DNA from: Streptomyces stelliscabiei
Lineage (GTDB): Bacteria; Actinomycetota; Actinomycetes; Streptomycetales; Streptomycetaceae
Direction of reading: 5' to 3'
Length of the DNA: 64,000 nt
NCBI RefSeq assembly: GCF_014873495.1
Contig: NZ_JADBGF010000001.1
Coordinates: 1,674,001 to 1,738,000, forward strand
The notes beneath the pieces are model-generated. The model worked only from the letters and a program-made list of their open reading frames with translations. It made no database searches and had not been told where the DNA came from. A program made the position numbers and the translations under genes. Below, in pieces: positions 42,628-50,921 of this stretch; the stretch's first letter is position 1, and each line of letters starts with the position of its first letter.

Positions 42628-45198
42628 GTGCTGAGGGCGACCCTGCGGAGCTTCCTCGCGCACAAGGGGCGGCTGCTGCTCTCGGCGCTGGCGGTCGTGC
42701 TGTCCGTGGCGTTCGTCGCGGGCAGCCTGATCTTCTCGGACACGGTCACCCGCACCTTCGACCGGCTCTTCGCCTCCACCTCGGCCGATGTGACCGTGGG
42801 CCCGAAGGACGACGAACTGACGGGTCAGCTGCCCACCGGGGCCGTCGAGACCGTGCCCGCCTCGCTCGCGCGGCGGGTCGCGGGAATCGACGGCGTGGCG
42901 GACGCCCGTGTCGACGCGTCCGTCGACAACGTCACGGTCGTCGACAGCGACAACGAGTCGGTGGGACCGACCACGGGCGCCCCCACCGTCGCCAGGAACT
43001 GGCACCCCACCGACCGCAGCCCGGTGAAGCTGACCAACGGGCACGCGCCGCGAGGCGCCGGCCAGGCCCTGCTCGACGCGGACACCGCCGAGGGCAAGGA
43101 CGTGGAGATCGGCGACACCCTGACGGTGCTCGCCGGGCCGGGCTCCTTCCGGGTGCGTGTCGTCGGCATCGCCACCTTCACCACCACCAACCCCGGCGCC
43201 GCGCTCGTCTACCTCGACACCCGGACGGCACAGACCGCGCTGCTGGGCGACCCCGGCGCGGCCACCGGCATCTCCGTGACCGCCGAGCCCGGCGTGAGCG
43301 ACGAACTGCTCAAGCGGCGGATCGCCGACGAGCTGGGGCCGACGGCGTACGAGTACCGGACCGCCGCCGAGCGCGCCGAGTCGGCGGCCGCCTCGCTCGG
43401 CGGCTTCCTCGACGTGATCAAGTACGTGATGCTCGGCTTCGCCGGGATCGCGACACTCGTCGGCGTCTTCCTCATCGTCAACACCTTCTCCATGCTCATC
43501 GCCCAACGCACCCGCGAACTGGGCCTGTTGCGCGCGCTGGGCGCCGACCGGCGCCAGGTGCGGCGCTCGGTGCTCATCGAGGCGGCGCTCCTCGGGCTCG
43601 TCGGGTCGACCCTGGGCCTCGCCGCCGGCATCGGGCTGGCCTTCGGGCTGATCGAGCTGATGGGCGCCTTCGGGATGAACCTGAGCTCGGCCGAGATGGT
43701 GATCGGCGTCGGAACGCCGATCGCGGCGTACGCCGTCGGGCTCGGCGTCACCTTCGTCGCCGCCTATCTCCCGGCGCGGCGTGCCTCGGCCGTGTCGCCG
43801 ATGGCGGCCCTGTCCGACGCCGAGATCGCCGGTGTAGGGCGGCCGCTGAGGATGCGCGCGGTGGCCGGCGGGATCGTCGGAGCGGCCGGTGCCGCCGCGC
43901 TCGCGGGGTGCGCGGTGTCGTCCGACACGGGTTCCGCCGCCTCCCTGCTCGGTCTGGGCGTGGTCCTCACGCTGGTCGCGACCGTCATCGCCGGACCGCT
44001 GCTCGTACGGCCCGTGATCCGGGTCCTCGGTGGCGCCTTCCCCGCGCTGTTCGGCTCCGTCGGCCGGATGAGCCAGCGCAACGCCCTGCGCAATCCGCGC
44101 CGGACCGGGGCCACGGCCTCCGCGCTGATGGTCGGAATCGCGCTGGTCGCCGGCATGTCGGTGGCGAGCGCCTCGATGACCAGGTCCTTCGACGACGAGA
44201 TCGACAACACCCTCGGCGCCGACTTCGTCATCCAGAACCAGAACTTCATGCCGTTCCCGCAGGAGGTCACCGACAAGGTCCGCGCCACCGACGGCGTCGG
44301 CCTCGTCGTACGCCAGCGGTTCACGCCGGTCGCGGTACGGCTGCCCGACGGCGCGCGCGTCGAGACGACCGCCGCGGCATACGACGCGCAACTGGACGAG
44401 ATCGCGAACGTCACCTACGCCGAGGGCGACAGCGGCGCCGCGCTGGCCGACGGCGCCATCGCCATGGACGCGGAGTTCGCGCGGGACCACGACGTGACGG
44501 TGGGCAGCACGATCCCCGTCCGGTTCCCGGCCGGGAAGAACGCCGAGCTGAAGGTGGCCGCGCTCACCGACCAGGACACCGCCGACGGCTTCGGGGTGCA
44601 GGGCGGGCTGTACTTCGGGATGGCCACCATCGAGACGTACGTGCCCGAGGGACAGGACTCCGCGCTGTACGTGAACGCCGGGTCCGGCACCGGCGCCGAC
44701 GAGCTGCGCGCGAACCTGGACCGCACGCTGGACGCCTACCCGCAGGTGCAGGTCCGCGACCAGGCCGACTACAAGGAGCTGATCCGCGGCCAGATCGCCG
44801 TGCTGCTGTATCTCGTCTACGCGCTGCTCGGCCTGGCGATCGTCATCGCGGTGCTCGGGGTGGTCAACACCCTCGCCCTGTCGGTGGTCGAACGCACCCG
44901 GGAGATCGGACTGCTGCGCGCGATCGGGCTGGGCCGGCGGCAGCTGCGGCGGATGATCCGGCTGGAGTCGGTGGTGATCGCCGTGTTCGGGGCGGTCCTC
45001 GGGCTCGCCCTGGGTCTGATCTGGGGTGTCTGCGTGCAGCAGGTGCTGGCGCTGCAGGGCATGAAGGCGCTGGCGATCCCGTGGGGCACGGTCGTCGCCG
45101 TGGTGATCGGCTCGGCGGTGGTGGGCGTCGTGGCGGCCCTGCTGCCCGCGCTGCGCGCCTCCCGGATGAACGTCCTGGCGGCGATCGCGCACGAGTGA
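42628..45198 (+). CDS. FtsX/MacB-type ABC transporter permease
   Basis: 856-residue membrane permease with two FtsX units: helix 1 (LLLSALAVVLSVAFVAGSLIF), a periplasmic-type domain (about residues 40-250), then three helices (about 265-390), and the same pattern repeated in the C-terminal half with ELGLLRALGADRRQVRRSVL and EIGLLRAIGLGRRQLRRMI as paired coupling motifs. These dual-FtsX proteins export lipoproteins, peptides or antibiotics, or act mechanically. No regulator sits beside it. Start GTG 42628. Confidence 0.93.
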   Translation: MLRATLRSFLAHKGRLLLSALAVVLSVAFVAGSLIFSDTVTRTFDRLFASTSADVTVGPKDDELTGQLPTGAVETVPASLARRVAGIDGVADARVDASVDNVTVVDSDNESVGPTTGAPTVARNWHPTDRSPVKLTNGHAPRGAGQALLDADTAEGKDVEIGDTLTVLAGPGSFRVRVVGIATFTTTNPGAALVYLDTRTAQTALLGDPGAATGISVTAEPGVSDELLKRRIADELGPTAYEYRTAAERAESAAASLGGFLDVIKYVMLGFAGIATLVGVFLIVNTFSMLIAQRTRELGLLRALGADRRQVRRSVLIEAALLGLVGSTLGLAAGIGLAFGLIELMGAFGMNLSSAEMVIGVGTPIAAYAVGLGVTFVAAYLPARRASAVSPMAALSDAEIAGVGRPLRMRAVAGGIVGAAGAAALAGCAVSSDTGSAASLLGLGVVLTLVATVIAGPLLVRPVIRVLGGAFPALFGSVGRMSQRNALRNPRRTGATASALMVGIALVAGMSVASASMTRSFDDEIDNTLGADFVIQNQNFMPFPQEVTDKVRATDGVGLVVRQRFTPVAVRLPDGARVETTAAAYDAQLDEIANVTYAEGDSGAALADGAIAMDAEFARDHDVTVGSTIPVRFPAGKNAELKVAALTDQDTADGFGVQGGLYFGMATIETYVPEGQDSALYVNAGSGTGADELRANLDRTLDAYPQVQVRDQADYKELIRGQIAVLLYLVYALLGLAIVIAVLGVVNTLALSVVERTREIGLLRAIGLGRRQLRRMIRLESVVIAVFGAVLGLALGLIWGVCVQQVLALQGMKALAIPWGTVVAVVIGSAVVGVVAALLPALRASRMNVLAAIAHE

Positions 45199-45289
45199 GC
45201 GTGCGCGCACGTGTGCTGGCGGCATGCCCACACCGGTGATGTACTCACCGGCATGTCTGCCTCAAGTCCCTGATGTGTGAGGAGAGTTC

Positions 45290-46171
45290 ATGCCGCGCCC
45301 GTTCCGCTTCGGAGTCAACTTACTCAGCCCCACGTCGGCTGCGGAGTGGCGCGCGAAGTGCCGCCGCGCCGAGCAGCTCGGTTACGACGTGATCCTGGTC
45401 CCGGACCATCTGGGCATGCCGGCCCCGTTCCCGTCCCTGGTCGCGGCGGCCGAGGCGACCGTACGGCCACGGCTCGGCACGTTCGTGCTGAACGCGGGCT
45501 TCTGGAACCCGGCTCTGCTGGCGCGTGAGGTCGCCACCACGGACGCGCTGACCGGCGGGCGTCTGGAGCTGGGGCTCGGCACCGGGTACGTACCGGCCGA
45601 GCACGAGAAGGCGGGCCTGCCCTGGGGGTCGGCGGGCGAGCGGGTCGACCATCTGCTGCGCACGATCCGGGAGTTGGACCGGCTTCTCGGCTCCGAGGAG
45701 CACGAGCCGCGTCCGGTGCAGCGGCCCCGGGTGCCGCTGCTCGTCGGCGCCAACGGTGACCGCGTGCTGCGGATCACCGCCGAGCACGCGGACATCGCGG
45801 CGTTCACGGGCGCCCGGACGGTGGAGAACGGCAAACTGGAACCGCTGACCGCCGAGGAACTCGACGAGCGGGTCGGCCGGTACCAGGAGTTCGCCGCCGG
45901 GCGGAAAGAACCCGCCGAGCTGAACCTGCTGATCCAGATCGTCGAACTCACCGAGGACCGCGCCGCCGCCGTGCAGCCGTGGCTCAGCCACCTCCCGAAC
46001 CTGAGCGAGGACCAGGCCCTCCGCCTCCCGCTGGTCCTCGTGGGAACCCTGGCCGAGATCGTCGACCAGGTGCTGGCCCAGCGGGAGCGCTACGGCTTCT
46101 CGTACCTGACCGTCCTGGAGCCGAACATGGAGTCCTTCGCGAAGGTCGTCGAGGCGCTGCACGGCCGGTGA
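45290..46171 (+). CDS. LLM-class (F420-type) oxidoreductase
   Basis: 293-residue luciferase-like TIM-barrel protein. Features: RFGVNLLSPTSAAEWRAKCRRAEQLGYDVI, LVPDHLG, LGTFVLNAGFWNPALLAREV, LELGLGTGYVPAEHEKAGLPW, and VPLLVGANGDRVLRI. In actinobacteria such proteins mostly use coenzyme F420 for hydride transfer, which is family knowledge and not read from sequence. The ATG has GAGGAG upstream. It stands alone. The substrate is unknown. Confidence 0.9.
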   Translation: MPRPFRFGVNLLSPTSAAEWRAKCRRAEQLGYDVILVPDHLGMPAPFPSLVAAAEATVRPRLGTFVLNAGFWNPALLAREVATTDALTGGRLELGLGTGYVPAEHEKAGLPWGSAGERVDHLLRTIRELDRLLGSEEHEPRPVQRPRVPLLVGANGDRVLRITAEHADIAAFTGARTVENGKLEPLTAEELDERVGRYQEFAAGRKEPAELNLLIQIVELTEDRAAAVQPWLSHLPNLSEDQALRLPLVLVGTLAEIVDQVLAQRERYGFSYLTVLEPNMESFAKVVEALHGR

Positions 46172-46190
46172 GGGGCGGGCGGACGGGGGC

Positions 46191-46274
46191 GGGGCGGATC
46201 CGGGAACTCCGGCTCGGCGGGGCGGATCCGGGAGCTCCGGCTCGGCGGGGCGGATCCGGGAGCTCCGGCTCGGC
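46191..46274. repeat. Three tandem 28-bp repeats
   Basis: Units at 46191-46218, 46219-46246 and 46247-46274, beginning GGGGCGGATCCGGGA. Units 2 and 3 are identical and unit 1 differs by one base. A partial fourth begins at 46275. Each unit has a near-palindromic GGATCC...GAGCTCC core. Confidence 0.9.
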
Positions 46275-46291
46275 GGGGCGGGATGCGCGGC

Positions 46292-46335
46292 GGAGCCGGA
46301 GCGGAGGCGATGCGGAGCCGGAGCGGAGGCGATGC
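46292..46335. repeat. Two tandem 22-bp repeats
   Basis: Identical units at 46292-46313 and 46314-46335, beginning GGAGCCGGAGCGGAGG, directly after the 28-bp array and unrelated in sequence. Confidence 0.85.
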
Positions 46336-46412
46336 GGGGCGCGCCGGCCCGCGGCCCTGTCCGGATTCTGGAATTCCCGGCCCCCCGTCGACCCCCGTGA
46401 TGGGATCGCGTC

Positions 46413-46838
46413 ATGACCGACCTGCGCATACGGGCCGCGACGCCCGACGACCTCGACGCCGTCCTCGCCTTCTGGAAGGTGGCCGCCGAGGGCACGAGCA
46501 TCAGTGACGACCGCGGAGGGGTCGAGCGGCTGGTGGACCGGGACCCCGAGGCGCTGATCCTGGCCGAGCTGGACGGGGATCTCGTGGGCACGGTCGTCGC
46601 CGGGTTCGACGGCTGGCGGTGCCATCTGTACCGGCTCGCGGTGCACCCGGAGCGACGGCGCAAGGGCATCGGCTCGGCCCTGCTCGCCGCGGCCGAGGAG
46701 CGGTTCGTCCGGCTCGGCGGGCGGCGCGGCGACGCGATGGTGCTCGTCCGCAACGAGTCGGCCCAGCATGCGTGGCGGGCCGCCGGGTACGCGCCCGAGG
46801 AGAAATGGCGGCGGTGGGTGAAGCCGCTCGGGTGCTGA
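46413..46838 (+). CDS. GNAT-family N-acetyltransferase
   Basis: 141-residue acetyltransferase. The acetyl-CoA loop motif is LAVHPERRRKGIGSALLAAAE; the N-terminus RIRAATPDDLDAVLAFWKVA and C-terminal motif B region NESAQHAWRAAGY are typical. The substrate cannot be inferred. ATG at 46413, just after the tandem repeats. Confidence 0.88.
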   Translation: MTDLRIRAATPDDLDAVLAFWKVAAEGTSISDDRGGVERLVDRDPEALILAELDGDLVGTVVAGFDGWRCHLYRLAVHPERRRKGIGSALLAAAEERFVRLGGRRGDAMVLVRNESAQHAWRAAGYAPEEKWRRWVKPLGC

Positions 46839-47041
46839 TGCCGGGCGTGCACCGAGGCGGCGGGAGGCACTTTGCCGATCCTTTACCATGAGTGGACCAG
46901 TCAACCTCTACGGAAAGGTTGTGAGCGTCCGCCCATGGGCGAGCCTCCCAGTACGCGGCCGGGTGCCTCCCGTACCCGAGCCGGTGCACGACACCGCGCG
47001 ATCCTCCCGCACCTGCCCGATCATGGGACGGAGGTGACCCG

Positions 47042-48379
47042 ATGACCGAAGTGCTCCTCCTTCTGGTGGCGGTGCTGCTCTCGCTGATCTGTGGTGCCTT
47101 CGTCGCCGCCGAGTTCTCGCTGACCACGGTCGACCGCGGCCGGCTGGAGCGGGCCGTGGAGCGCGGCGAGCGGGGCGCCGCCGGCGCCCTCAAGGCCGTA
47201 CGGAACCTGACGTTCCAGCTCTCCGGCGCGCAGCTCGGCATCACCGTCACCAACCTGGTGGTCGGCATGCTCGCCGAGCCGTCCATCGCCAAGCTGATCG
47301 CGGGGCCGCTGGAGGCGGCCGGGGTTCCCGCGTCCGCGTCGAGTTCGGTGGCGCTGGTGATCGGTACGGCCCTGTCGACCGTCGTGCTGATGGTCGTCGG
47401 CGAGCTGGTGCCCAAGAACTGGGCGATCTCCGCGCCGCTGCCGGTGGCGAAGAAGGTGGCGAACCCGCAGCGCTGGTTCAGCGCCGCGTTCGGCCCGTTC
47501 ATCACCCACCTCAACAACACCGCCAACCGTCTCGTACGCCTCTTCGGCATCGAGCCCGCCGAGGAGCTGGCCTCCGCGCGCGGCCCCCAGGAGCTGGCGG
47601 CCCTCGCCCGGCACTCGGCCAAGGAGGGCGCCCTGGAGGCGGACACCGCCGAGCTGTTCGTACGGACGCTGAACCTCGCCGATCTCACCGCGGAGAACGT
47701 GATGACCCCGCGCGTCCAGGTGATCGCCCTGGACGCGCAGGCGACCTGCGAGGACGTGGCGAACGCGACCCGGGCCACCGGCCTGTCCCGCTTCCCCGTC
47801 TACCGCGGCAGCCTCGACTCGGTCGTCGGCACCGTGCACATCAAGGACGTGCTCGCCGTGCCCGCCGAGCGCCGGCTGCGCACCTCCGTCGCGGAGCTGC
47901 TGCGCGAGCCGCTGCTCGTCCCCGAGTCCCTCACCGTGGACCGGGTGCTGGACCGGCTCTCGGGCAAGCGCACGATGGCCGTCGTCATCGACGAGTACGG
48001 CGGCACCGCCGGCGTGGTGACCCTGGAGGACATCGTCGAGGAGGTCGTCGGCGAGGTGCGGGACGAGCACGACCCGCACGAGACCCCCGATCTGGCCCCC
48101 GTCGGCACCGACGAGCACGGCCGCGAGCTGTACTCGGCCGACGGCTCGGCCCGTACCGACCAGCTGGCCCGGGTGGGCCTGCGCGCGCCGGACGGGCCGT
48201 ACGAGACGCTCGCGGGCCTCGTCGCCACCGAGCTGGGCCGTATCCCGGCCGTCGGCGACACCGTCGAGGTCGTCGGCTGGCGGCTCGACGTGGTGGACGC
48301 CGCCGGGCGCCGGGCCGCGCGGGTGCTGCTGCACGCGCCGGTCCCGTCCGCCGAGGAACATGAGGAGGAGACACGATGA
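47042..48379 (+). CDS. CNNM/CorC-type membrane protein with CBS domains (first of pair)
   Basis: 445-residue protein of the hemolysin-C/CNNM family. DUF21 membrane domain at residues about 1-190 (EVLLLLVAVLLSLICGAFVAAEFSLTTV), two CBS motifs (residues about 210-330, FVYRGSLDSVVGTVHIKD-like and MAVVIDEYGGTAGVVTLEDI), and CorC_HlyC domain at the C-terminus. The family links to magnesium or cobalt efflux or membrane integrity. The ATG at 47042 follows GGAGGTGACC. Its stop overlaps the next paralogue by ATGA. Confidence 0.93.
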   Translation: MTEVLLLLVAVLLSLICGAFVAAEFSLTTVDRGRLERAVERGERGAAGALKAVRNLTFQLSGAQLGITVTNLVVGMLAEPSIAKLIAGPLEAAGVPASASSSVALVIGTALSTVVLMVVGELVPKNWAISAPLPVAKKVANPQRWFSAAFGPFITHLNNTANRLVRLFGIEPAEELASARGPQELAALARHSAKEGALEADTAELFVRTLNLADLTAENVMTPRVQVIALDAQATCEDVANATRATGLSRFPVYRGSLDSVVGTVHIKDVLAVPAERRLRTSVAELLREPLLVPESLTVDRVLDRLSGKRTMAVVIDEYGGTAGVVTLEDIVEEVVGEVRDEHDPHETPDLAPVGTDEHGRELYSADGSARTDQLARVGLRAPDGPYETLAGLVATELGRIPAVGDTVEVVGWRLDVVDAAGRRAARVLLHAPVPSAEEHEEETR

Positions 48380-49392
48380 CCGCCGTCCAGCTGCTGATCG
48401 GTTTCGCGACGCTGGTCGTCAACGCCTTCTTCGTGGGCGCCGAGTTCGCCCTGATCTCGGTGCGCCGCAGCCAGATCGAGCCGTACGCCGAACAGGGCGA
48501 CCGGCGGGCGCACAGCGTGCTGTGGGGTCTGCAGCACGTGTCGGCGCTGATGGCGGCCGCGCAGCTCGGCATCACGCTGTGCACCCTGGTGCTCGGTGTG
48601 GTCGCGGAGCCCGCGATCGCGCACCTGCTGGAGCCGCTGTTCCACGCGGTGGGCGTGCCGGAGGGCGCGGGCCACGTGGTCTCCTTCGTGATCGCCCTGA
48701 CGGTCGCCACGTATCTGCACATGCTGCTCGGCGAGATGGTCCCGAAGAACATCGCCCTGGCCGAGCCGGTGCGCAGCGCCCTGCTGCTCGGCCCGCCGCT
48801 CGTGACGCTGTCGCGGGCGCTGCGCCCGGTGATCTTCACGGTGAACGCCTTCGCGAACACCCTGCTCAAGCTCATGCGGGTCGAGACGAAGGACGAGGTG
48901 GCGGCGACCTTCTCGGACACCGAACTCGCCCGCCTGGTCCGGGACTCCAGCGAGGCGGGGCTGATCGACGACCGCGCGCAGGAGCGGCTGCGGGACGCGC
49001 TGGAACTGGGTCGGCGCCCGGTGCGCGACGTCGTGCTCCCGCTGGAGCGGGTCGTGTACGCGGGCATGGGGGTCACCCCGGAGGAGCTGGAGCGGCTGTC
49101 GGCCGAGTCCGGGTTCTCCCGCTTCCCGGTGGTCGACGAGGGGCGCCGGATCGTGGGCTATCTCCATGTGAAGGACGCGCTCGACGCGACCCCGCGCGAC
49201 GTGCCGTTCTCCGTCCGGGACATGCGGTCCATCGCCCGGGTCCGGGAGACGACACCGCTGGACGACGTGCTCACGGCGATGCGCCGCAGCCGGACGCATC
49301 TGGCGGCCGTCCTCGGCGCGGACGGGCGGCTCGCGGGCATCGTGACCATGGAGGACGTGCTGCGGGAACTGTTCGGGCAGCCGGCCGTGTGA
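48376..49392 (+). CDS. CNNM/CorC-type membrane protein with CBS domains (second of pair)
   Basis: 338-residue paralogue of the preceding gene. The DUF21 domain runs from NAFFVGAEFALISVRRSQIE to about residue 190; a CBS pair follows (RFPVVDEGRRIVGYLHVKDAL; LAAVLGADGRLAGIVTMEDVL). It lacks the C-terminal CorC_HlyC domain and is about 100 residues shorter than its partner. The ATGA overlap points to co-translation, so the two may form a heteromer. Confidence 0.92.
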   Translation: MTAVQLLIGFATLVVNAFFVGAEFALISVRRSQIEPYAEQGDRRAHSVLWGLQHVSALMAAAQLGITLCTLVLGVVAEPAIAHLLEPLFHAVGVPEGAGHVVSFVIALTVATYLHMLLGEMVPKNIALAEPVRSALLLGPPLVTLSRALRPVIFTVNAFANTLLKLMRVETKDEVAATFSDTELARLVRDSSEAGLIDDRAQERLRDALELGRRPVRDVVLPLERVVYAGMGVTPEELERLSAESGFSRFPVVDEGRRIVGYLHVKDALDATPRDVPFSVRDMRSIARVRETTPLDDVLTAMRRSRTHLAAVLGADGRLAGIVTMEDVLRELFGQPAV

Positions 49393-49457
49393 GGTTCGTC
49401 GGCGAAGGGCAGCCGACCGACCGTAGGGTATGTGAACGCGTTACCATCGTTGGCGCC

Positions 49458-50297
49458 ATGCAGACGAACCCCACGTACTCCAGCCTTGTCACGGTCGGCG
49501 ACTCCTTCACCGAGGGGATGTCCGACCTCCTTCCCGACGGTTCGTACCGGGGCTGGGCGGACCTCCTCGCCGGCCGTATGGCCGCGCGGACGCCCGGCTT
49601 CCGGTACGCCAACCTCGCGGTGCGCGGAAAGCTGATCGGCCAGATCGTCGCCGAGCAGGTGGACGTCGCCGCCGCGATGGAGGCGGACGTGATCACGCTG
49701 GTCGGTGGCCTCAACGACACACTCCGGCCCAAGTGCGACATGGGCCGGGTGCGGGGCCTGCTGGAGGAGGCCGTGGAGCGCCTGGCCCCCTCCTGCAAAC
49801 AGCTCGTCCTGATGCGCAGCCCGGGCCGCCAGGGCCCCGTCCAGCAGCGGTTCCGGCCGCGCATGGAGGAACTGTTCGCCTGCGTCGACGAGCTGGCCGC
49901 CCGGCACGGTGCCCTCGTCGTGGACCTGTACGGCGCCTCGTCGCTCAGCGACCCGCGCATGTGGGACGTGGACCGGCTGCACCTGACCCCCGAAGGGCAC
50001 CGCCGGGTCGCCGAGGCGGTCTGGCAGACGCTCGGCTACGAGGCCGAGGACCCGGAGTGGCGGACGCCGATGCCCCTGACGCCGCCGCCCGGCTGGGCCG
50101 CCCGCCAGGTGGCCCACGCCCGGTTCACCCGGCAGTACCTACTGCCGTGGATCGCCCGCCGCCTCACGGGCCGCTCCTCGGGGGACGGCCGGTCAGGCGC
50201 CCATTTCAGCGCCGAGCTGCGCCAGGCGTTCTGGGTGACCCCCGCGGACCACGCGGACCCCGGCCCGGTGACGGACTGGCGCCGGGTGGGGCCCTGA
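49458..50297 (+). CDS. SGNH/GDSL-family hydrolase
   Basis: 279-residue lipase/esterase-fold protein without a signal peptide. Block I nucleophile Ser in VTVGDSFTEGMSD, block II Gly in NLAVRGKLIG, block III GGLNDTLRPK and catalytic Asp-x-x-His in DVDRLHLTPEGHRRV. A C-terminal extension of about 80 residues (PPPGWAARQVAHARFTRQYLL) is family-specific to actinobacteria as far as I recall. ATG 49458 is preceded by no strong ribosome site. The substrate is unknown. Confidence 0.92.
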   Translation: MQTNPTYSSLVTVGDSFTEGMSDLLPDGSYRGWADLLAGRMAARTPGFRYANLAVRGKLIGQIVAEQVDVAAAMEADVITLVGGLNDTLRPKCDMGRVRGLLEEAVERLAPSCKQLVLMRSPGRQGPVQQRFRPRMEELFACVDELAARHGALVVDLYGASSLSDPRMWDVDRLHLTPEGHRRVAEAVWQTLGYEAEDPEWRTPMPLTPPPGWAARQVAHARFTRQYLLPWIARRLTGRSSGDGRSGAHFSAELRQAFWVTPADHADPGPVTDWRRVGP

Positions 50298-50921
50298 ACC
50301 GGAGCCTTCCGGCACCTCGCCCGGGGTTGTTGTTGCGGGACGTCAGGGGTGAGCTGAAACTTGTCGCGGAGGAAAAGCCGCAGGCACGCGCGCCCTCATA
50401 CCGGCGCCGGCTTTCGTCCTGACGCGCGAGGGCGTCTCCTCGACCAGGTGCACCCGCTTCGGGCCACCCTCCGGGCCGACGTCGCCGGGAGCGTGGCCGA
50501 TCCGGCGAAGCCGCCCGCAGTCCTGATCACCGCGGCGAAGAGGCGTCCCTCCCTCGGGAGGCACTCATGAACGAACGCGATGTCCCGATCCGATGGCTGA
50601 GGTCACGGCGGCCGGAGGCCCGAGGCGCGTCTCGGCGAGGAGGCCGTCGACGCGGCCGGGACGGCGCGGCATCCCGTGCGAGTCGGGTCTCCACCGGCGC
50701 GGTGAACTGATCGAGACCGCGTCCGGTGCACTGCGTCGGCGCTCTCCTCAGGTGCGGCCACACACCTCCGACCGGGACGAACTCGCGGGCGTACGGCGGC
50801 AGTCGGCGGAAGGTCGGTGACGTGCGGACGTCGATCGGCTCCTGCGCGGTGTGACCCCGGGACGGAATTGCACGTCTTACGTTCGAGACCGCGTCCCCAC
50901 GGCCCGATGAAAGGTTCTTCG
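50298..50921. other. 624-base stretch without a convincing gene
   Basis: Several short open frames exist. The best-started is a 47-codon frame at 50567 with GGGAGG upstream, beginning MNERDVPIRWLRSRRP, but it is Arg-rich and unrecognised. No inverted repeat suggesting an insertion sequence was seen. It may be decayed coding DNA upstream of the LodA-like gene, and it must contain that gene's promoter. Confidence 0.5.

Noticed and set aside
42376..45231. 951-codon minus-strand frame opposite the ABC permease
   Set aside because: Mirror of the permease frame with Gly/His/Arg/Asp runs; no start signal.
50567..50710. 47-codon frame with GGGAGG ribosome site before the LodA-like gene
   Set aside because: Arg-rich with no recognisable fold; kept only as a note in the gap entry.
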